From Hylemonella sp. (lineage in GTDB: Bacteria > Pseudomonadota > Gammaproteobacteria > Burkholderiales > Burkholderiaceae_C), in NCBI GenBank assembly GCA_030680575.1, contig JAUXVI010000049.1:59477-123476 (forward strand): DNA of 64,000 nt, read 5' to 3'. The position numbers and the translations under genes were made by a program. Positions 45,366-61,109 of the stretch are shown here, piece by piece. Numbering within the stretch: position 1 is the stretch's first letter; each line of letters starts with the position of its first letter. The notes under the pieces were generated by a model that was not told the origin of the DNA, ran no database searches, and saw only the letters and a program-made list of their open reading frames with translations.

Positions 45366-48300
45366 ATGCAATTGCCTGAAATCGCCATCCGCCGGCCGGT
45401 GTTCGCCACCGTGCTGTCCTTGCTGGTCTTGCTGATCGGTGCGGTCAGCTTCACCAAGTTGCCGGTGCGCGAGTACCCCAAGATCGACGAACCGGTGGTG
45501 ACCGTCAACGTGCGTTACGCCGGTGCGTCGGCCGAGGTGGTGGAGTCGCAGGTGGCCAAGCCGCTGGAAGATTCGATTGCCGGCATTGATGCGGTGGACG
45601 TCATCACCTCGATCTCGCGCGCCGAGCAGGCGCAGATCACGGTGCGTTTCCGTCTGGAAAAGGACGCCGATGCCGCCGCCGCCGAGGTGCGTGACCGCAC
45701 GGCGCGCGTGCGCAACAAGCTGCCGCAGGCGATCGAGGAACCGGTGATCGCCAAGGTCGAGGCCGATGCCTTTCCGGTGATCTGGTTGGCGTTTTCCAGC
45801 GACACGCTCAACGCGCTGCAGATCAACGAACTGGTCAACCGCGTTGTCAAACCGCGCCTGCAGACCGTCAGTGGCGCGGCCGATGTGCGCATCTTCGGCG
45901 AGCGCAAGTTCGCCATGCGCGTCTGGCTCGACCCGGACCGGCTGGCGGCCTACAAGCTCACCACGCAGGACGCCGAGGACGCCATCCGGCGCAGCAACCT
46001 GGAAGTGCCGGCCGGCCGCATCGAAAGCCGGCAGCGCGAGTTCTCCGTCACCTCCAACACCGATCTGCGCTCGCCGGCGCAGTTCGGCGAGATCGTCATC
46101 AAGACCGTCAACGGCTTTCCGGTCAAGTTGCGCGACGTGGCCCGCATCGAGGAGGGCGCCGCCGAGGAGCGCACCTCGGTGCGCCTGAATGGTCGCCCGG
46201 CGATTTCGGCAGGTGTGATCCGCCAGGCCACCGCCAACCCGCTGGTGCTGAGCCAGGGCGTGCGCGAGATGCTGCCCAAACTCAAGGCCGACCTGCCGCC
46301 GGGTATCAGCATCGACGTGGCCAACGACAACTCGATCTTCATCGACCGCTCGGTCAAAAATGTCTACAAGACCATCGCCGAGGCGGTGGTGCTGGTGGCG
46401 CTGGTGATCTTCGTTTTCCTGCGCACGGTGCGGGCCTCCATCATCCCGATCGTCACCATCCCGGTCAGCCTGGTGGGCACCTTCGCACTGATGGCATTGG
46501 CGGGTTTCACCGTCAACACCCTGACCCTGCTGGCGCTGGTGCTGGCCATCGGCCTGGTGGTGGACGATGCCATCGTGGTGCTGGAGAACATCTACCGCCA
46601 CATCGAGGAGGGGCTCGATCCGTTCAGCGCGGCCATCAAGGGTGCCCGCGAGGTCGGTTTTGCCGTGGTGGCCATGACACTGACGCTGGCGGCGGTGTAC
46701 GCGCCGCTGGCCTTCACGCCGGGGCGCACCGGGCGGCTGTTCATCGAGTTTGCACTGGCACTGGCCGGTGCGGTGGTGGTCTCCGGCTTCATCGCGCTCA
46801 CGCTTTCACCCATGATGTGTTCGCAGCTGCTGCGCCACAACGCCAAGCCCTGGTTCTTCGACCGCTGGATGGAAAAGGCGCTGAACGCCCTGACAGGCGG
46901 CTACGAACGCCTGCTGCGCCGTGTGCTGCGTACGCGCTGGGTCGTGCTGCTGGTGATGGCCGGCGTCGGCCTGGCGATCTGGGCCATCCTGCCGGGCATG
47001 AAGCGCGAGCTGGCGCCGCTGGAAGACCGCGGCGTGATCCTGAATGTGATCAATGCACCGGACGGCGCCACCATGGCCTACACCGACAAGTACGCCAGCG
47101 CGATCGAGCGCATCGGTGCACCTTACCCGGAATTCGACCGCATTTTCACGGTGACTGGCAATCCCACGGTGAGCCAGTCTAACGTGTTCTTCCGCGCCAT
47201 CGATTGGGAAAAGCGCGAGCGTTCCACGCTGGAGATGGCGCGCGAAATGCAGCCCAAGATCAACGCCTTGCCGGGTGTGTCGGCGTTTCCGATCACGCCA
47301 CCTTCACTCGGTCAGGGCTTTCGCGAGCGGCCGGTCAACTTCGTGATCCTGACTTCCGACAGCTACGAAAACCTGAGTCAGGTCACTCGCCAGTTCATGG
47401 AGGAGATCGGCAAGAACCCCGGTTTCCTGACGCCCGACGTCGACCTGCGCCTGAACAAACCGGAACTCAAGATCGACGTTGATCGCGAGAAAGCCTCCGA
47501 TCTCGGCATCGGCGTTGATGTGGTGGCGCGCGCAATCGAAACCATGCTGGGCGGCCGCACGGTGACACGCTACAAGCGTGAAAGCGACCAATACGACGTG
47601 ATCGTGCAGACCCAGTCCTTAGGGCGCGACACGCCGGATGACATCGAGCGCATCTTCGTGCGCGGCCGCAACGACACCATGATTCCGTTGGCCTCGCTGG
47701 TCAAGGTGCGCGAGGCGGTGGCGCCGCGTGAGCTCAACCACTTCAGCCAGCGCCGCTCGGTGACGATCACGGCCAACCTGGCGCCGAACTACTCGCTGGG
47801 CGAGGCGCTCGACTTCCTGGATCAGGTAGGGGCCCGGGTGCTCAAGCCCGGCTACACCACGGATGTCAACGGCACCTCGCGCGAGTTCAAGAGTTCACAG
47901 GGGTCGCTCACTATCGTCTTCGTTCTGGCGCTGCTGTTCATCTTCCTGGTGCTGGCGGCACAGTTCGAGAGTTTCATCGACCCCTTTGTCATCATGCTGT
48001 CGGTGCCGCTGTCCATGATCGGCGCGCTGCTGGCGCTCAAGCTCAGCAACGGTTCGCTCAATGTCTATTCGCAGATCGGCCTGATCACGCTGGTGGGCTT
48101 GATCACCAAGCACGGCATCCTGATCGTCGAGTTCGCCAACCAGATGCGCGAGCAGGGCATGGACATGCTGGAGGCCGTGGTCAAGGCGGCCAGCCAGCGT
48201 CTGCGCCCGATCCTCATGACCACCGGCGCCATGGTGCTGGGTGCCGTACCGCTGGCCTTGTCCACCGGTGCCGGTGCCGAGAGCCGCATCCAGATCGGCT

Positions 48301-48455
48301 GGGTCATTGTGGGCGGCATGACGCTGGGCACGCTGCTCACCATCTTCGTGGTGCCGACCATGTACACCCTGCTGGCGCGCAAGCATGCGCCGGGCGCCAA
48401 CAAGCAGGCGGTGGCGGTGGAGTCGGCGGCCCACGAGGAACTGGTGGCCAAATAA
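45366..48455 (+). CDS. RND-family efflux permease
   Basis: 1029 residues with twelve membrane helices and two large periplasmic loops. TM4 proton-relay aspartates appear in LAIGLVVDDAIVVLENIYRH. N terminus IRRPVFATVLSLLVLLIGA and C-terminal GLITLVGLITKHGILIVEFA are typical of the HAE1 (multidrug) type. Driven by the proton gradient; substrate not predictable. 23 bp after its adaptor gene. Confidence 0.94.
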   Translation: MQLPEIAIRRPVFATVLSLLVLLIGAVSFTKLPVREYPKIDEPVVTVNVRYAGASAEVVESQVAKPLEDSIAGIDAVDVITSISRAEQAQITVRFRLEKDADAAAAEVRDRTARVRNKLPQAIEEPVIAKVEADAFPVIWLAFSSDTLNALQINELVNRVVKPRLQTVSGAADVRIFGERKFAMRVWLDPDRLAAYKLTTQDAEDAIRRSNLEVPAGRIESRQREFSVTSNTDLRSPAQFGEIVIKTVNGFPVKLRDVARIEEGAAEERTSVRLNGRPAISAGVIRQATANPLVLSQGVREMLPKLKADLPPGISIDVANDNSIFIDRSVKNVYKTIAEAVVLVALVIFVFLRTVRASIIPIVTIPVSLVGTFALMALAGFTVNTLTLLALVLAIGLVVDDAIVVLENIYRHIEEGLDPFSAAIKGAREVGFAVVAMTLTLAAVYAPLAFTPGRTGRLFIEFALALAGAVVVSGFIALTLSPMMCSQLLRHNAKPWFFDRWMEKALNALTGGYERLLRRVLRTRWVVLLVMAGVGLAIWAILPGMKRELAPLEDRGVILNVINAPDGATMAYTDKYASAIERIGAPYPEFDRIFTVTGNPTVSQSNVFFRAIDWEKRERSTLEMAREMQPKINALPGVSAFPITPPSLGQGFRERPVNFVILTSDSYENLSQVTRQFMEEIGKNPGFLTPDVDLRLNKPELKIDVDREKASDLGIGVDVVARAIETMLGGRTVTRYKRESDQYDVIVQTQSLGRDTPDDIERIFVRGRNDTMIPLASLVKVREAVAPRELNHFSQRRSVTITANLAPNYSLGEALDFLDQVGARVLKPGYTTDVNGTSREFKSSQGSLTIVFVLALLFIFLVLAAQFESFIDPFVIMLSVPLSMIGALLALKLSNGSLNVYSQIGLITLVGLITKHGILIVEFANQMREQGMDMLEAVVKAASQRLRPILMTTGAMVLGAVPLALSTGAGAESRIQIGWVIVGGMTLGTLLTIFVVPTMYTLLARKHAPGANKQAVAVESAAHEELVAK

Positions 48456-48469
48456 GGTGCTGCTCGCGC

Positions 48470-50998
<2,529 letters not shown>

Positions 50999-51001
50999 GT
51001 G

Positions 51002-52267
<1,266 letters not shown>

Positions 52268-52274
52268 GACAACA

Positions 52275-52355
52275 CCCCCAGGCTACGCGACACGATGTGT
52301 CGCTGCGCCACCCCCTCAAGGGGACAACGCCAGTGGGCCGGCAAAGCCGGTTCCA
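52275..52355 (-). repeat. Structured intergenic repeat, copy C
   Basis: Read on the - strand: GGAACCGGCTTTGCCGGCCC, then CCCCTTGAGGGGG, then TGGCGCAGCGACAC and GTGTCGCGTAGCCTGGGGG. Three stems are evident (CCGGC/GCCGG, CCCCTTGAGGGG, CGACAC/GTGTCG). Lies between mobA and moeA, directly upstream of moeA. Confidence 0.75.
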
Positions 52356-52411
52356 CGGCGTTTTCCGGTTGGACAGCTTTGTGCACGATGTGGTTTGCCA
52401 AGTAAATTGCT

Positions 52412-53035
52412 TCACTGTTCTTCAAGTTGTTTCAGTTCCGCCAGGGTGTTGGCATTGGAAAAAGCCAGCGGGTCGTCGCCGGGCTGGTCAAAAGGCACGA
52501 TCACCGTCTTGTGCAGTGCCGTCCAGGCGTCGATCTTGCGCCCGCCCTTGTGGGTGAAGTCAACCAGGCTTTCCAGCAGTTCCACGCGCAGCAGGCAGAA
52601 CACCGGCTGGGTACGCACCTTGGTCTGGCCGTCCTTGTCCTGCTCCGGCGCGGCCGCCATGGCAATGTCGGCGTCCTCACGTTCCAGTGCCTCGGCCAGG
52701 CGCGGCACCAGGTCGAGCGGGAAGCGCGGCGTGTCGCACGGCACCGTGGCCAGATAGGGCGTCTCACAACGCTCCAGTCCGGTCAGGAAGCCTGCCAGCG
52801 GTCCGGCGTAATCGGCCAGCACATCGGGCCAGACCGGTACGCCAAAGGATTCGTAGGCTGCCAGGTTGCGGTTGGCGTTGATCATGACCTGGCCGGTCTG
52901 CATCTGCAGCCGCAGCAGGGTGTGCAGGGCCATGGGCATGCCGTTGAGGTTCTGCAGGCCCTTGTCCACGCCGCCCATGCGGCTGCCGCGTCCGCCGGCC
53001 AGGATCAGGCCGGTGATTTCTTCTGGAGCGATCAA
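52412..53035 (-). CDS. mobA: Molybdenum cofactor guanylyltransferase MobA
   Basis: 207 residues. GTP-binding [19 protein letters not shown] at the N terminus, then [16 protein letters not shown] and [14 protein letters not shown]. Start TTG at 53033-53035 with AAGGA 7 nt upstream; longer readings run into repeat copy B. Converts molybdenum cofactor to the MGD form used by DMSO-reductase-type enzymes. Confidence 0.93.
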   Translation of the reverse strand: MIAPEEITGLILAGGRGSRMGGVDKGLQNLNGMPMALHTLLRLQMQTGQVMINANRNLAAYESFGVPVWPDVLADYAGPLAGFLTGLERCETPYLATVPCDTPRFPLDLVPRLAEALEREDADIAMAAAPEQDKDGQTKVRTQPVFCLLRVELLESLVDFTHKGGRKIDAWTALHKTVIVPFDQPGDDPLAFSNANTLAELKQLEEQ

Positions 53036-53091
53036 GTCAGATTCCTTTTTCGTTGTAGCAATGTCAGGCGGTGTCGACCGCGGGACGCCGC

Positions 53092-53172
53092 GGAACCGGC
53101 TCCGCCGGGCCGCTGGCGTCGCCCCCTGCAAGGGGGGTGGCGAAGCGACACGCAGTGCGCGTAGCCTGGGGG
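53092..53172 (+). repeat. Structured intergenic repeat, copy B
   Basis: GGAACCGGCTCCGCCGGGCC, then CCCCTGCAAGGGGGG, GCGAAGCGACACGCAG and GCGTAGCCTGGGGG. Same layout as copies A and C with compensating loop changes. Lies between moaA and mobA in inverse orientation to copy C, so the two copies flank mobA. Confidence 0.75.
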
Positions 53173-53183
53173 TGCGCCAAGTC

Positions 53184-54335
53184 CTAGCCTCCGATGTAGC
53201 TCATCTCGACGCGGCGCTGGGACGGGTGACCGGTGTCCGGTGGTTGGGCCGCACGTTGCTCGGAGTAGCGATCATCGCGGGCGCCCCAGATGTGGCCGAT
53301 GGCCGAGATGATGTCCGCATCGCTGGCTTCGCCGCGGATCAGGCTGCGCAGGTCGTGGCCCTGGGTGGCGAACAGGCACAGGTAGAGCCGGCCCTCGGTG
53401 GAGAGACGGGCCCGGTTGCAGTCGCCACAGAAAGCGTGGGTCACGCTGCTGATGACGCCGATCTCGCCGGCCGCCACATCGTGCCGGCCTTCGGCATCGG
53501 CAAAGCCCCAGCGCTCGGCGGTCTCGCCCGGGGCGCTGGGCTCCAGTTGTATCAATGGCATCTCGGTCTGGATCAGCTTGACGACCTCGCTGGATGGCAG
53601 CACCTCGTCCATGCGCCAGCCGTTGGTGGCGCCGACGTCCATGTACTCGATGAAGCGCAGCACCATGCCGGAGCCTTTGAAATGCCGCACCATGGGCAGG
53701 ATCTCGTGCTCGTTGGTGCCGCGCTTGACCACCATGTTGATCTTGATCGGCCCCAGACCGGCCGCCTTGGCCGCTTCGATGCCGGCCAGCACATCAGCCA
53801 CCGGGAAGTCGACGTCATTCATGCGGCGGAACACCGCGTCGTCCAGCCCGTCCAGGCTGACGGTGATGCGCCGCAGGCCGGCATCCTTCAGGGCCTGGGC
53901 CTTGCGCGTCAGCAGCGAGCCATTGGTGGTGAGGGTCAGGTCCAGCGGCTCGCCGTCCACGGTGCGCAGGGCGGCGAGCTGCTTGATCAGGATCTCGATG
54001 TTCTTGCGCAGCAGCGGCTCGCCGCCGGTCAGGCGAATCTTGCGCACGCCATGGGCGGCAAACAGCCGCGCCACGCGGGTGATTTCCTCGAAGCTCAGCA
54101 ACGCGCTGTGCGGCAGGTAGGGGTAGTCCTTGTCGAAGGTTTCCTTCGGCATGCAGTAGTTGCAGCGGAAATTGCAGCGGTCGGTGACGCTGATGCGCAG
54201 GTCGCGCAGCGGCCGGCCCAGGCGGTCGGCCAGCAGGCCGTTGGCCGCCATGCGGGTGGCCGGTTCAAAGGCTGCAGCAGGGGCGCTCAGCGTGGGAATG
54301 CGCTGATCAACCAGGGGAATGACGCGTTCGGACAT
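53184..54335 (-). CDS. moaA: GTP 3',8-cyclase MoaA
   Basis: 383 residues. Radical-SAM cluster [15 protein letters not shown]-binding [13 protein letters not shown]-terminal second cluster [13 protein letters not shown] ... LYLCLF and terminal Gly-Gly (SYIGG), needed for activity in the family. ATG at 54335 gives MSERVIPL; upstream in-frame ATGs would add about 50 non-conserved residues. First dedicated step of molybdopterin synthesis; moaB/C/D/E are not in the window. Confidence 0.96.
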   Translation of the reverse strand: MSERVIPLVDQRIPTLSAPAAAFEPATRMAANGLLADRLGRPLRDLRISVTDRCNFRCNYCMPKETFDKDYPYLPHSALLSFEEITRVARLFAAHGVRKIRLTGGEPLLRKNIEILIKQLAALRTVDGEPLDLTLTTNGSLLTRKAQALKDAGLRRITVSLDGLDDAVFRRMNDVDFPVADVLAGIEAAKAAGLGPIKINMVVKRGTNEHEILPMVRHFKGSGMVLRFIEYMDVGATNGWRMDEVLPSSEVVKLIQTEMPLIQLEPSAPGETAERWGFADAEGRHDVAAGEIGVISSVTHAFCGDCNRARLSTEGRLYLCLFATQGHDLRSLIRGEASDADIISAIGHIWGARDDRYSEQRAAQPPDTGHPSQRRVEMSYIGG

Positions 54336-54519
54336 GGCCCTTATTGTCGCCGGTCTGGGGTGGCCTTGCAGACTGTGCAGAATCGGGGGGCAGTTGCCCC
54401 AAAATGGCTGTTCGCAAAACTTGACATGATGAACCTTCAACGCCGTATGCCATTTGACTGGCTTGTCCACCCGCAAGCCTGAGTGACGCACCAGCCATCA
54501 GAAAACTGACGACCGCTCC

Positions 54520-55461
54520 ATGATCCTGTTTCTGCGACGCTTGTCGCTGTCTTTTCTCCTGATGTTCTGTGCGATGGATGCATCCCGCGCTGTGGAGTGG
54601 GCCGCGGTGATCGTGAGCAGCGAGCGCGGCACGGCGTATCAGGAAGCGGTAGCGGCTGTGCTGGATGAGCTGTCCCGCGGGGGCGTCGGGCGCGGCGAAG
54701 TGACTCACGTGACGGCCGAAGACTGGCGCGCGGGAAAGGCTCAGAACGCGCGTTTGTTCATCGCCTTGGGCGTGGAGGCCGCAAGCGTATTGGCGCGCAG
54801 CGACGTCAAGGTGCCGGTGCTGTCCACGCTGCTGTCACGTTCGAGTTTCGAGCGGGTGCTGCGCGACAGCGGCCGCCGGGTGTCTGCTCAATTCACGGCG
54901 CTCTACTTCAACCAGCCGCTGACCCGCCAGCTTGATCTGGTCCGCGTGGCTTTGCCGGATGCGAGGCGGGTCGGCGTGCTGCTGGGAAGCCAGTCGTTGA
55001 CACAGCAGGCGCAGCTGGAAGAGGCGGCATGGACGCGGAACCTGAAGCTGGTGATAACACGGGTGCCGCCCCAGGAGCCTGTGTTCACGGATTTGAAGAA
55101 GATCCTGGAAGAGGTGGACCTGTTGCTGGCCATTGCTGATCCGCAAATCTACAACAGCAACAACATTCAGAACATCTTGCTGACTTCGTTTCGTGCCCGG
55201 ATCCCCATGGTGGCTTTTTCCCCCACCTATGTGCGGGCTGGCGCCTTGCTGGCGGTGTATTCGACGCCGACCCAGATCGGGCAGCAGGCGGGGGCGATGG
55301 CGCGCGGTTTCATCCTGGGCCGGCCACTCGGTTTGCCGCAGTACCCGCAGGATTTCGAGGTCAGCGTCAATGAGTATGTGGCCCGCTCCCTGGGCTTGCG
55401 TCTGGAGCCGCAGGCCTTGGTGGCGCAGGTGCGGCGTCTCGAAAAAGGGCCGGGATCATGA
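54520..55461 (+). CDS. ABC-type substrate-binding protein (PF04392-like), probable sensor partner
   Basis: 313 residues with a signal peptide (MILFLRRLSLSFLLMFCAMD ... SRAVEW). The mature part is a two-lobed periplasmic binding fold (RLFIALGVEAASVLARSDV, LLLAIADPQIYNSNNIQNIL, RIPMVAFSPTYVRAGALLAV). No transporter genes follow; instead the stop overlaps the start of a hybrid sensor kinase (ATGA), which suggests it delivers a ligand signal to the kinase. Confidence 0.85.
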   Translation: MILFLRRLSLSFLLMFCAMDASRAVEWAAVIVSSERGTAYQEAVAAVLDELSRGGVGRGEVTHVTAEDWRAGKAQNARLFIALGVEAASVLARSDVKVPVLSTLLSRSSFERVLRDSGRRVSAQFTALYFNQPLTRQLDLVRVALPDARRVGVLLGSQSLTQQAQLEEAAWTRNLKLVITRVPPQEPVFTDLKKILEEVDLLLAIADPQIYNSNNIQNILLTSFRARIPMVAFSPTYVRAGALLAVYSTPTQIGQQAGAMARGFILGRPLGLPQYPQDFEVSVNEYVARSLGLRLEPQALVAQVRRLEKGPGS

Positions 55462-57386
55462 AGTTCTTCGATATCCGCGACCGGGTGCTGATGGCCGCTT
55501 TGTTGCCGGTGACGGCGGTGGCGTTCCTGGTGTCGGCCGTGTTTCTGCTGGGACGGGTCGGCGATCTTGACGAGGCGCACAGCCAACGCGCCCGATCGTT
55601 GGCGCGCCAGGTGGCCAGCGCTAGCGAGTACGGCATGTTTTCCGGCAATGCCAGCAGCCTGCAAGCGGTGGCGACGGGCGCCTTGCGCGAGCCGGACGTG
55701 CGCTCGGTGGTGGTTCAGGACGCCATGGGCCACGTGCTGGCACGGGCCGGCAAGACCGGTTATGCCAGCTTGCCGCTGTTGGGGGACAACGAGAGCGAAT
55801 GGAATGACGAAACCACCCACCGCGATGTGCTGGTCCAGCCTGTGACAGCGGTCCCGGTCCGCCTCGATGATGAGTTCGACGGCGGTGGCCGGGCGACCAG
55901 GGAGGTGAGCCAGGTGCTGGGGCACGTGGTGATCGAGATGTCGCGCCAGACCGTGGTGTCCCGCGAACGCGACATGCTGATGGTCGGCCTGGCCGTGACG
56001 CTGGGCGGCCTGCTGCTAGGCGGCTTTCTGGCGGTGCGCATCGGGCAGGGGGTGATCGATCCGATCCTGCGCGTGTCCGACATGATCGAACGCCTTGGAC
56101 GCGGAGAACTTTCTGCGCGTGGGGAGATCCGCCCGAGCGATCCTTTGCGCGACCTGCAGCAGGGCTTGAACCAGATGGCCGAACGCCTGGAGCACGGACG
56201 TGACGAGCTGGAGCAACGGGTGGATCTGGCGACATTGGCGTTGCGCGAGAAGAAGGAGGAGGCCGAGATGGCCACGCTGGCCAAGTCACGTTTCCTGGCG
56301 GCCGCCAGCCATGATTTGCGCCAGCCGACCCATGCCTTGGGCATGTTTGTGGCACGGCTGGCACAACTGCCGCACGATGCGGAAACCCGGCAGCTGATCA
56401 CCCATCTGGAGGCGTCGGTGCGTGCCATGCAGGATCTGCTTGACTCGCTGCTGGACATTTCCCAGCTCGATGCCGATGCCGTCAAGGTCCATCTGCACGC
56501 ATTTCCGATCGCGGAACTCCTCGATCCGCTGCGCAGCAGCCTGTTGCCCGTGGCGGCAGAAAAAGGCTTGCGTCTGCGCGTGCGACCGTCCCTGGCCTGG
56601 GTACAGAGCGACCCGATCCTGCTCAACCGCATTCTGCTCAATCTGGTGAGCAATGCCTTGAGCTACACCCACCGCGGCGGTGTGTTGGTCGCCTGCCGAG
56701 CGATCCGCGGCGGCAGCCATCTGCGTATCGAAGTGTGGGACAGCGGCATCGGGATTGCACCTGAGCACCAGCAGGACATCTTCAAGGAGTTTTTCCAGAT
56801 TGCCAACCCGGAGCGCGATCGCAGCAAGGGGCTGGGACTGGGTTTGCACATCGTGGACCGTGCGGCGAAGTTGTTGGGCCATCCGCTGCAACTGACCTCC
56901 CTTCCCGGTCGCGGCACGCGCTTCAGCATCGTGGTGCCGACCGCACCGGCGGGCAACGCGGCTGCGGCTCTGATGCCGTCGGACGCCATGCCGTCGGGTG
57001 GGCTCGATGGGCTGCAAGTGCTCGTCATTGAGGACGACAGTGCTTCAGCGCAGGCGCTGTCGGGTTTGCTGGTGTCCTGGGGTTGCAACGTCGTGGCGGT
57101 GGAAGACTTGCAGGGCGCCTTGTCCGCAGTTTCCGCCAGGTTTGTGCCCCAGGTGGTCCTCAGCGACTACCGGCTTCGCAACGGAGAGACCGGGATGGAA
57201 ACGCTCGAGCACCTGCGTACGGCGTTGGGGCGTCGGGTGCCAGCTTGTCTCATGAGTGGCGATACCGATCCGGTCTTGATGCAGGCTTGCCGCGATGCCG
57301 GCGTGCCGCTGCTGCACAAGCCGGTGCGCCCGGCCAAGCTGCGCACCTTGCTGCGCCGTCTGGCGCAGAGTGACAGCAGTCCCTAA
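55458..57386 (+). CDS. Hybrid sensor histidine kinase with C-terminal receiver
   Basis: 642 residues. TM1 (about 10-30), a periplasmic domain of about 140 residues, TM2 (about 175-197, VGLAVTLGGLLLGGFLAVRI), HAMP, coiled coil, HisKA with His in LAAASHDLRQPTHAL, HATPase (NLVSNALSYTH, DSGIGIAPEHQ, KGLGLGLHIVDRAA) and a receiver domain (VLVIEDDSASAQAL, phospho-Asp in VVLSDYRLRNGETG). The stop overlaps the convergent regulator's stop. Probably senses the upstream binding protein. Confidence 0.93.
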   Translation: MKFFDIRDRVLMAALLPVTAVAFLVSAVFLLGRVGDLDEAHSQRARSLARQVASASEYGMFSGNASSLQAVATGALREPDVRSVVVQDAMGHVLARAGKTGYASLPLLGDNESEWNDETTHRDVLVQPVTAVPVRLDDEFDGGGRATREVSQVLGHVVIEMSRQTVVSRERDMLMVGLAVTLGGLLLGGFLAVRIGQGVIDPILRVSDMIERLGRGELSARGEIRPSDPLRDLQQGLNQMAERLEHGRDELEQRVDLATLALREKKEEAEMATLAKSRFLAAASHDLRQPTHALGMFVARLAQLPHDAETRQLITHLEASVRAMQDLLDSLLDISQLDADAVKVHLHAFPIAELLDPLRSSLLPVAAEKGLRLRVRPSLAWVQSDPILLNRILLNLVSNALSYTHRGGVLVACRAIRGGSHLRIEVWDSGIGIAPEHQQDIFKEFFQIANPERDRSKGLGLGLHIVDRAAKLLGHPLQLTSLPGRGTRFSIVVPTAPAGNAAAALMPSDAMPSGGLDGLQVLVIEDDSASAQALSGLLVSWGCNVVAVEDLQGALSAVSARFVPQVVLSDYRLRNGETGMETLEHLRTALGRRVPACLMSGDTDPVLMQACRDAGVPLLHKPVRPAKLRTLLRRLAQSDSSP

Positions 57387-58054
57387 TCGGTGTCGCTGCC
57401 GCTTGAGCGCACGTAGCCGTGACGATTGGCGGCCAATACCGCCTGGGTGCGTGTGGTCACGCCAAAGCCGCGCAGGATGGCTGTCACATGGTTTTTCACG
57501 GTTTCATCGGACAGACTGAGCATGCGGCCGATTTCCTTGTTGGCATAACCGTCAAGCAGCAGGTGCAGAACTTCTTCCTGGCGCGGCGTGAATTGGGGTG
57601 CGGAGGGGGTGGTTTGCGGTTCGGCTTCCGGCTGGCTGCTCATGGCGGCCAGCAGCTCTGGCGGCACATAGACGTCTCCGGCAAGTACCAGGCGGGTCAC
57701 GGCAAGCAACTCATCGCTCATGCCTGACTTGGTGAGGAAGGCGGCGGCCCCCTTGTTCATGACCTGCCGCATGATGCGTGGATTGACCGATCCGGAGAGG
57801 ACGATGATGGGCAGCTCAGGGTGTTCTCGGGCGAAGACGTCCATCGCCTCCAGGCCATTCATGTCGGGCAAGTGGTAGTCCAGCAGGACCAGATCGAGGT
57901 CCGCGTGCTGGTCCGCGAGTTCAAAGGCGCGGTTGCACAAGCCGGCTTCCAGAACGTCAACGTCTGCGGCAAGTCCTTTGAGGACCTGCCGCAGGCCTTC
58001 GCGGACCAAGGCATGGTCGTCAACGACGAGAATTTTCAACTTTCGCTCCGGCAT
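57383..58054 (-). CDS. NarL/FixJ-family response regulator
   Basis: 223 residues. Receiver: VVDDHALVREGL, phospho-Asp in LVLLDYHLPDMNG, Lys in LTKSGMSDE. LuxR-type HTH at the C terminus (FTPRQEEVLHLLLDGYANKE, VKNHVTAILRGFGVTTRTQA). Convergent and tail-to-tail with the hybrid kinase; likely its output partner. Confidence 0.93.
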   Translation of the reverse strand: MPERKLKILVVDDHALVREGLRQVLKGLAADVDVLEAGLCNRAFELADQHADLDLVLLDYHLPDMNGLEAMDVFAREHPELPIIVLSGSVNPRIMRQVMNKGAAAFLTKSGMSDELLAVTRLVLAGDVYVPPELLAAMSSQPEAEPQTTPSAPQFTPRQEEVLHLLLDGYANKEIGRMLSLSDETVKNHVTAILRGFGVTTRTQAVLAANRHGYVRSSGSDTD

Positions 58055-58138
58055 TCTTCAGGGGGCAGCTGGCATGGTAGCTCAAGTTCGGCGTTCTGCC
58101 GGCTGGATCGCGAGTGCCACGTCGGGGCCAGGGCGGAT

Positions 58139-58678
58139 TCAGCGCCAATGGCCTGGCTGGGTGGGGGCAAATCCATGGTCAAGGTGATCGTGATCCGACG
58201 GGGACAAGTCGAACTTCGGCGCGGCCGCGACCGGTGACGGCGCCGTCCAGTAGCCGGGCTCCGGCATGGCCGTGTGAGGGCATTCGCAAGCCGGCGAAAA
58301 CCGCCAGACCACGGTGTGCCGGGAATGGTCGGTGGCGGGGTCAAAACGCTGCAGCGCCTGCAGCAGTTGTTGCTGAATTAACGGCGCGTAGCGCAGCAGG
58401 CCCTCATGCCACTGGTGGATCAGGATCTGGATCTGAAGGACGGCTTTGTCGGTGCCGCGTTTGCGAGTCAAGACCTCGCAGCCCACCCACTCCGTCGGAA
58501 TGCCATTCATGCGTAAGGTATCGCGCAGCACAACCCGTACCAACTCGCGGTGGGTGGCGGTGTGTTGCTGGGTGCTGAGCGGTAGCGAAGACGACGGCAG
58601 GGACGCAAAATCCGTCGTTGCGTCGTCCCGATGCTTTCGCCCGGCGCGTCCGATTCCGAAAAATCCGAACATGTCCAT
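58139..58678 (-). CDS. Conserved protein of unknown function
   Basis: 179 residues, soluble, no signal peptide. The N terminus is MDMFGFFGIGRAGRKHRDD; the core reads GIPTEWVGCEVLTRKRGTDK and LQIQILIHQWHEGLLRYAPL; the rest is Pro/His-rich. Start may be ATG 58678 or ATG 58672 (AGGGGA 9 nt upstream). I do not recognise a family. It lies 84 bp from the NarL-type regulator gene on the same strand. Confidence 0.65.
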   Translation of the reverse strand: MDMFGFFGIGRAGRKHRDDATTDFASLPSSSLPLSTQQHTATHRELVRVVLRDTLRMNGIPTEWVGCEVLTRKRGTDKAVLQIQILIHQWHEGLLRYAPLIQQQLLQALQRFDPATDHSRHTVVWRFSPACECPHTAMPEPGYWTAPSPVAAAPKFDLSPSDHDHLDHGFAPTQPGHWR

Positions 58679-58954
58679 GTTTCCCCTGGGTGTCTTGGCT
58701 GGCGCAGCCCGATGTACCCCGGGTCTGTCCGACATGGCTCCAGTGTAAGGGAATCAGCCATTCAGCAAGAAACGACGCGGCTGTGGGCGATCAGCGGTTG
58801 CCATGCTGTGTCCGGAACGCAACTCCAGGCTGACCGGATGTGAATCCGTGCGGTCGATTGAGCGGTTGGGGCAGCGTCTGCGCGCAACGATCGGGCATGT
58901 CGCTCGGTTTATAGAGCGTTTGAGGGCGTTCGGCCCGTCATTTCAGCGCAAGAT

Positions 58955-58971
58955 GCTATTGAAAATATAGC
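58955..58971. repeat. 17-bp palindrome GCTATTGAAAATATAGC
   Basis: Same length and ends as the motif at 40475-40491; related copies lie at 26035, 26797, 24385 and 37308 inside genes. Confidence 0.6.
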
Positions 58972-58984
58972 AAATGAAACGTGG

Positions 58985-59012
58985 CAAATGAAAAGCCCGC
59001 CGAAGCGGGCTT
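58985..59012 (-). terminator. Rho-independent terminator of hppA
   Basis: On the - strand: AAGCCCGC-TTCG-GCGGGCTT then TTCATTT. It begins 27 bp past the hppA stop codon. Confidence 0.75.
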
Positions 59013-59039
59013 GGGTTCTGGGTGTTGCGTACGGGAGGC

Positions 59040-61109
<2,070 letters not shown>

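Larger units (their letters stand above)
58679..59039. other. Intergenic stretch of about 360 bp
   Basis: No convincing gene. It holds a 17-bp palindrome copy GCTATTGAAAATATAGC (58955-58971) and the hppA terminator (58985-59012). Confidence 0.6.
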
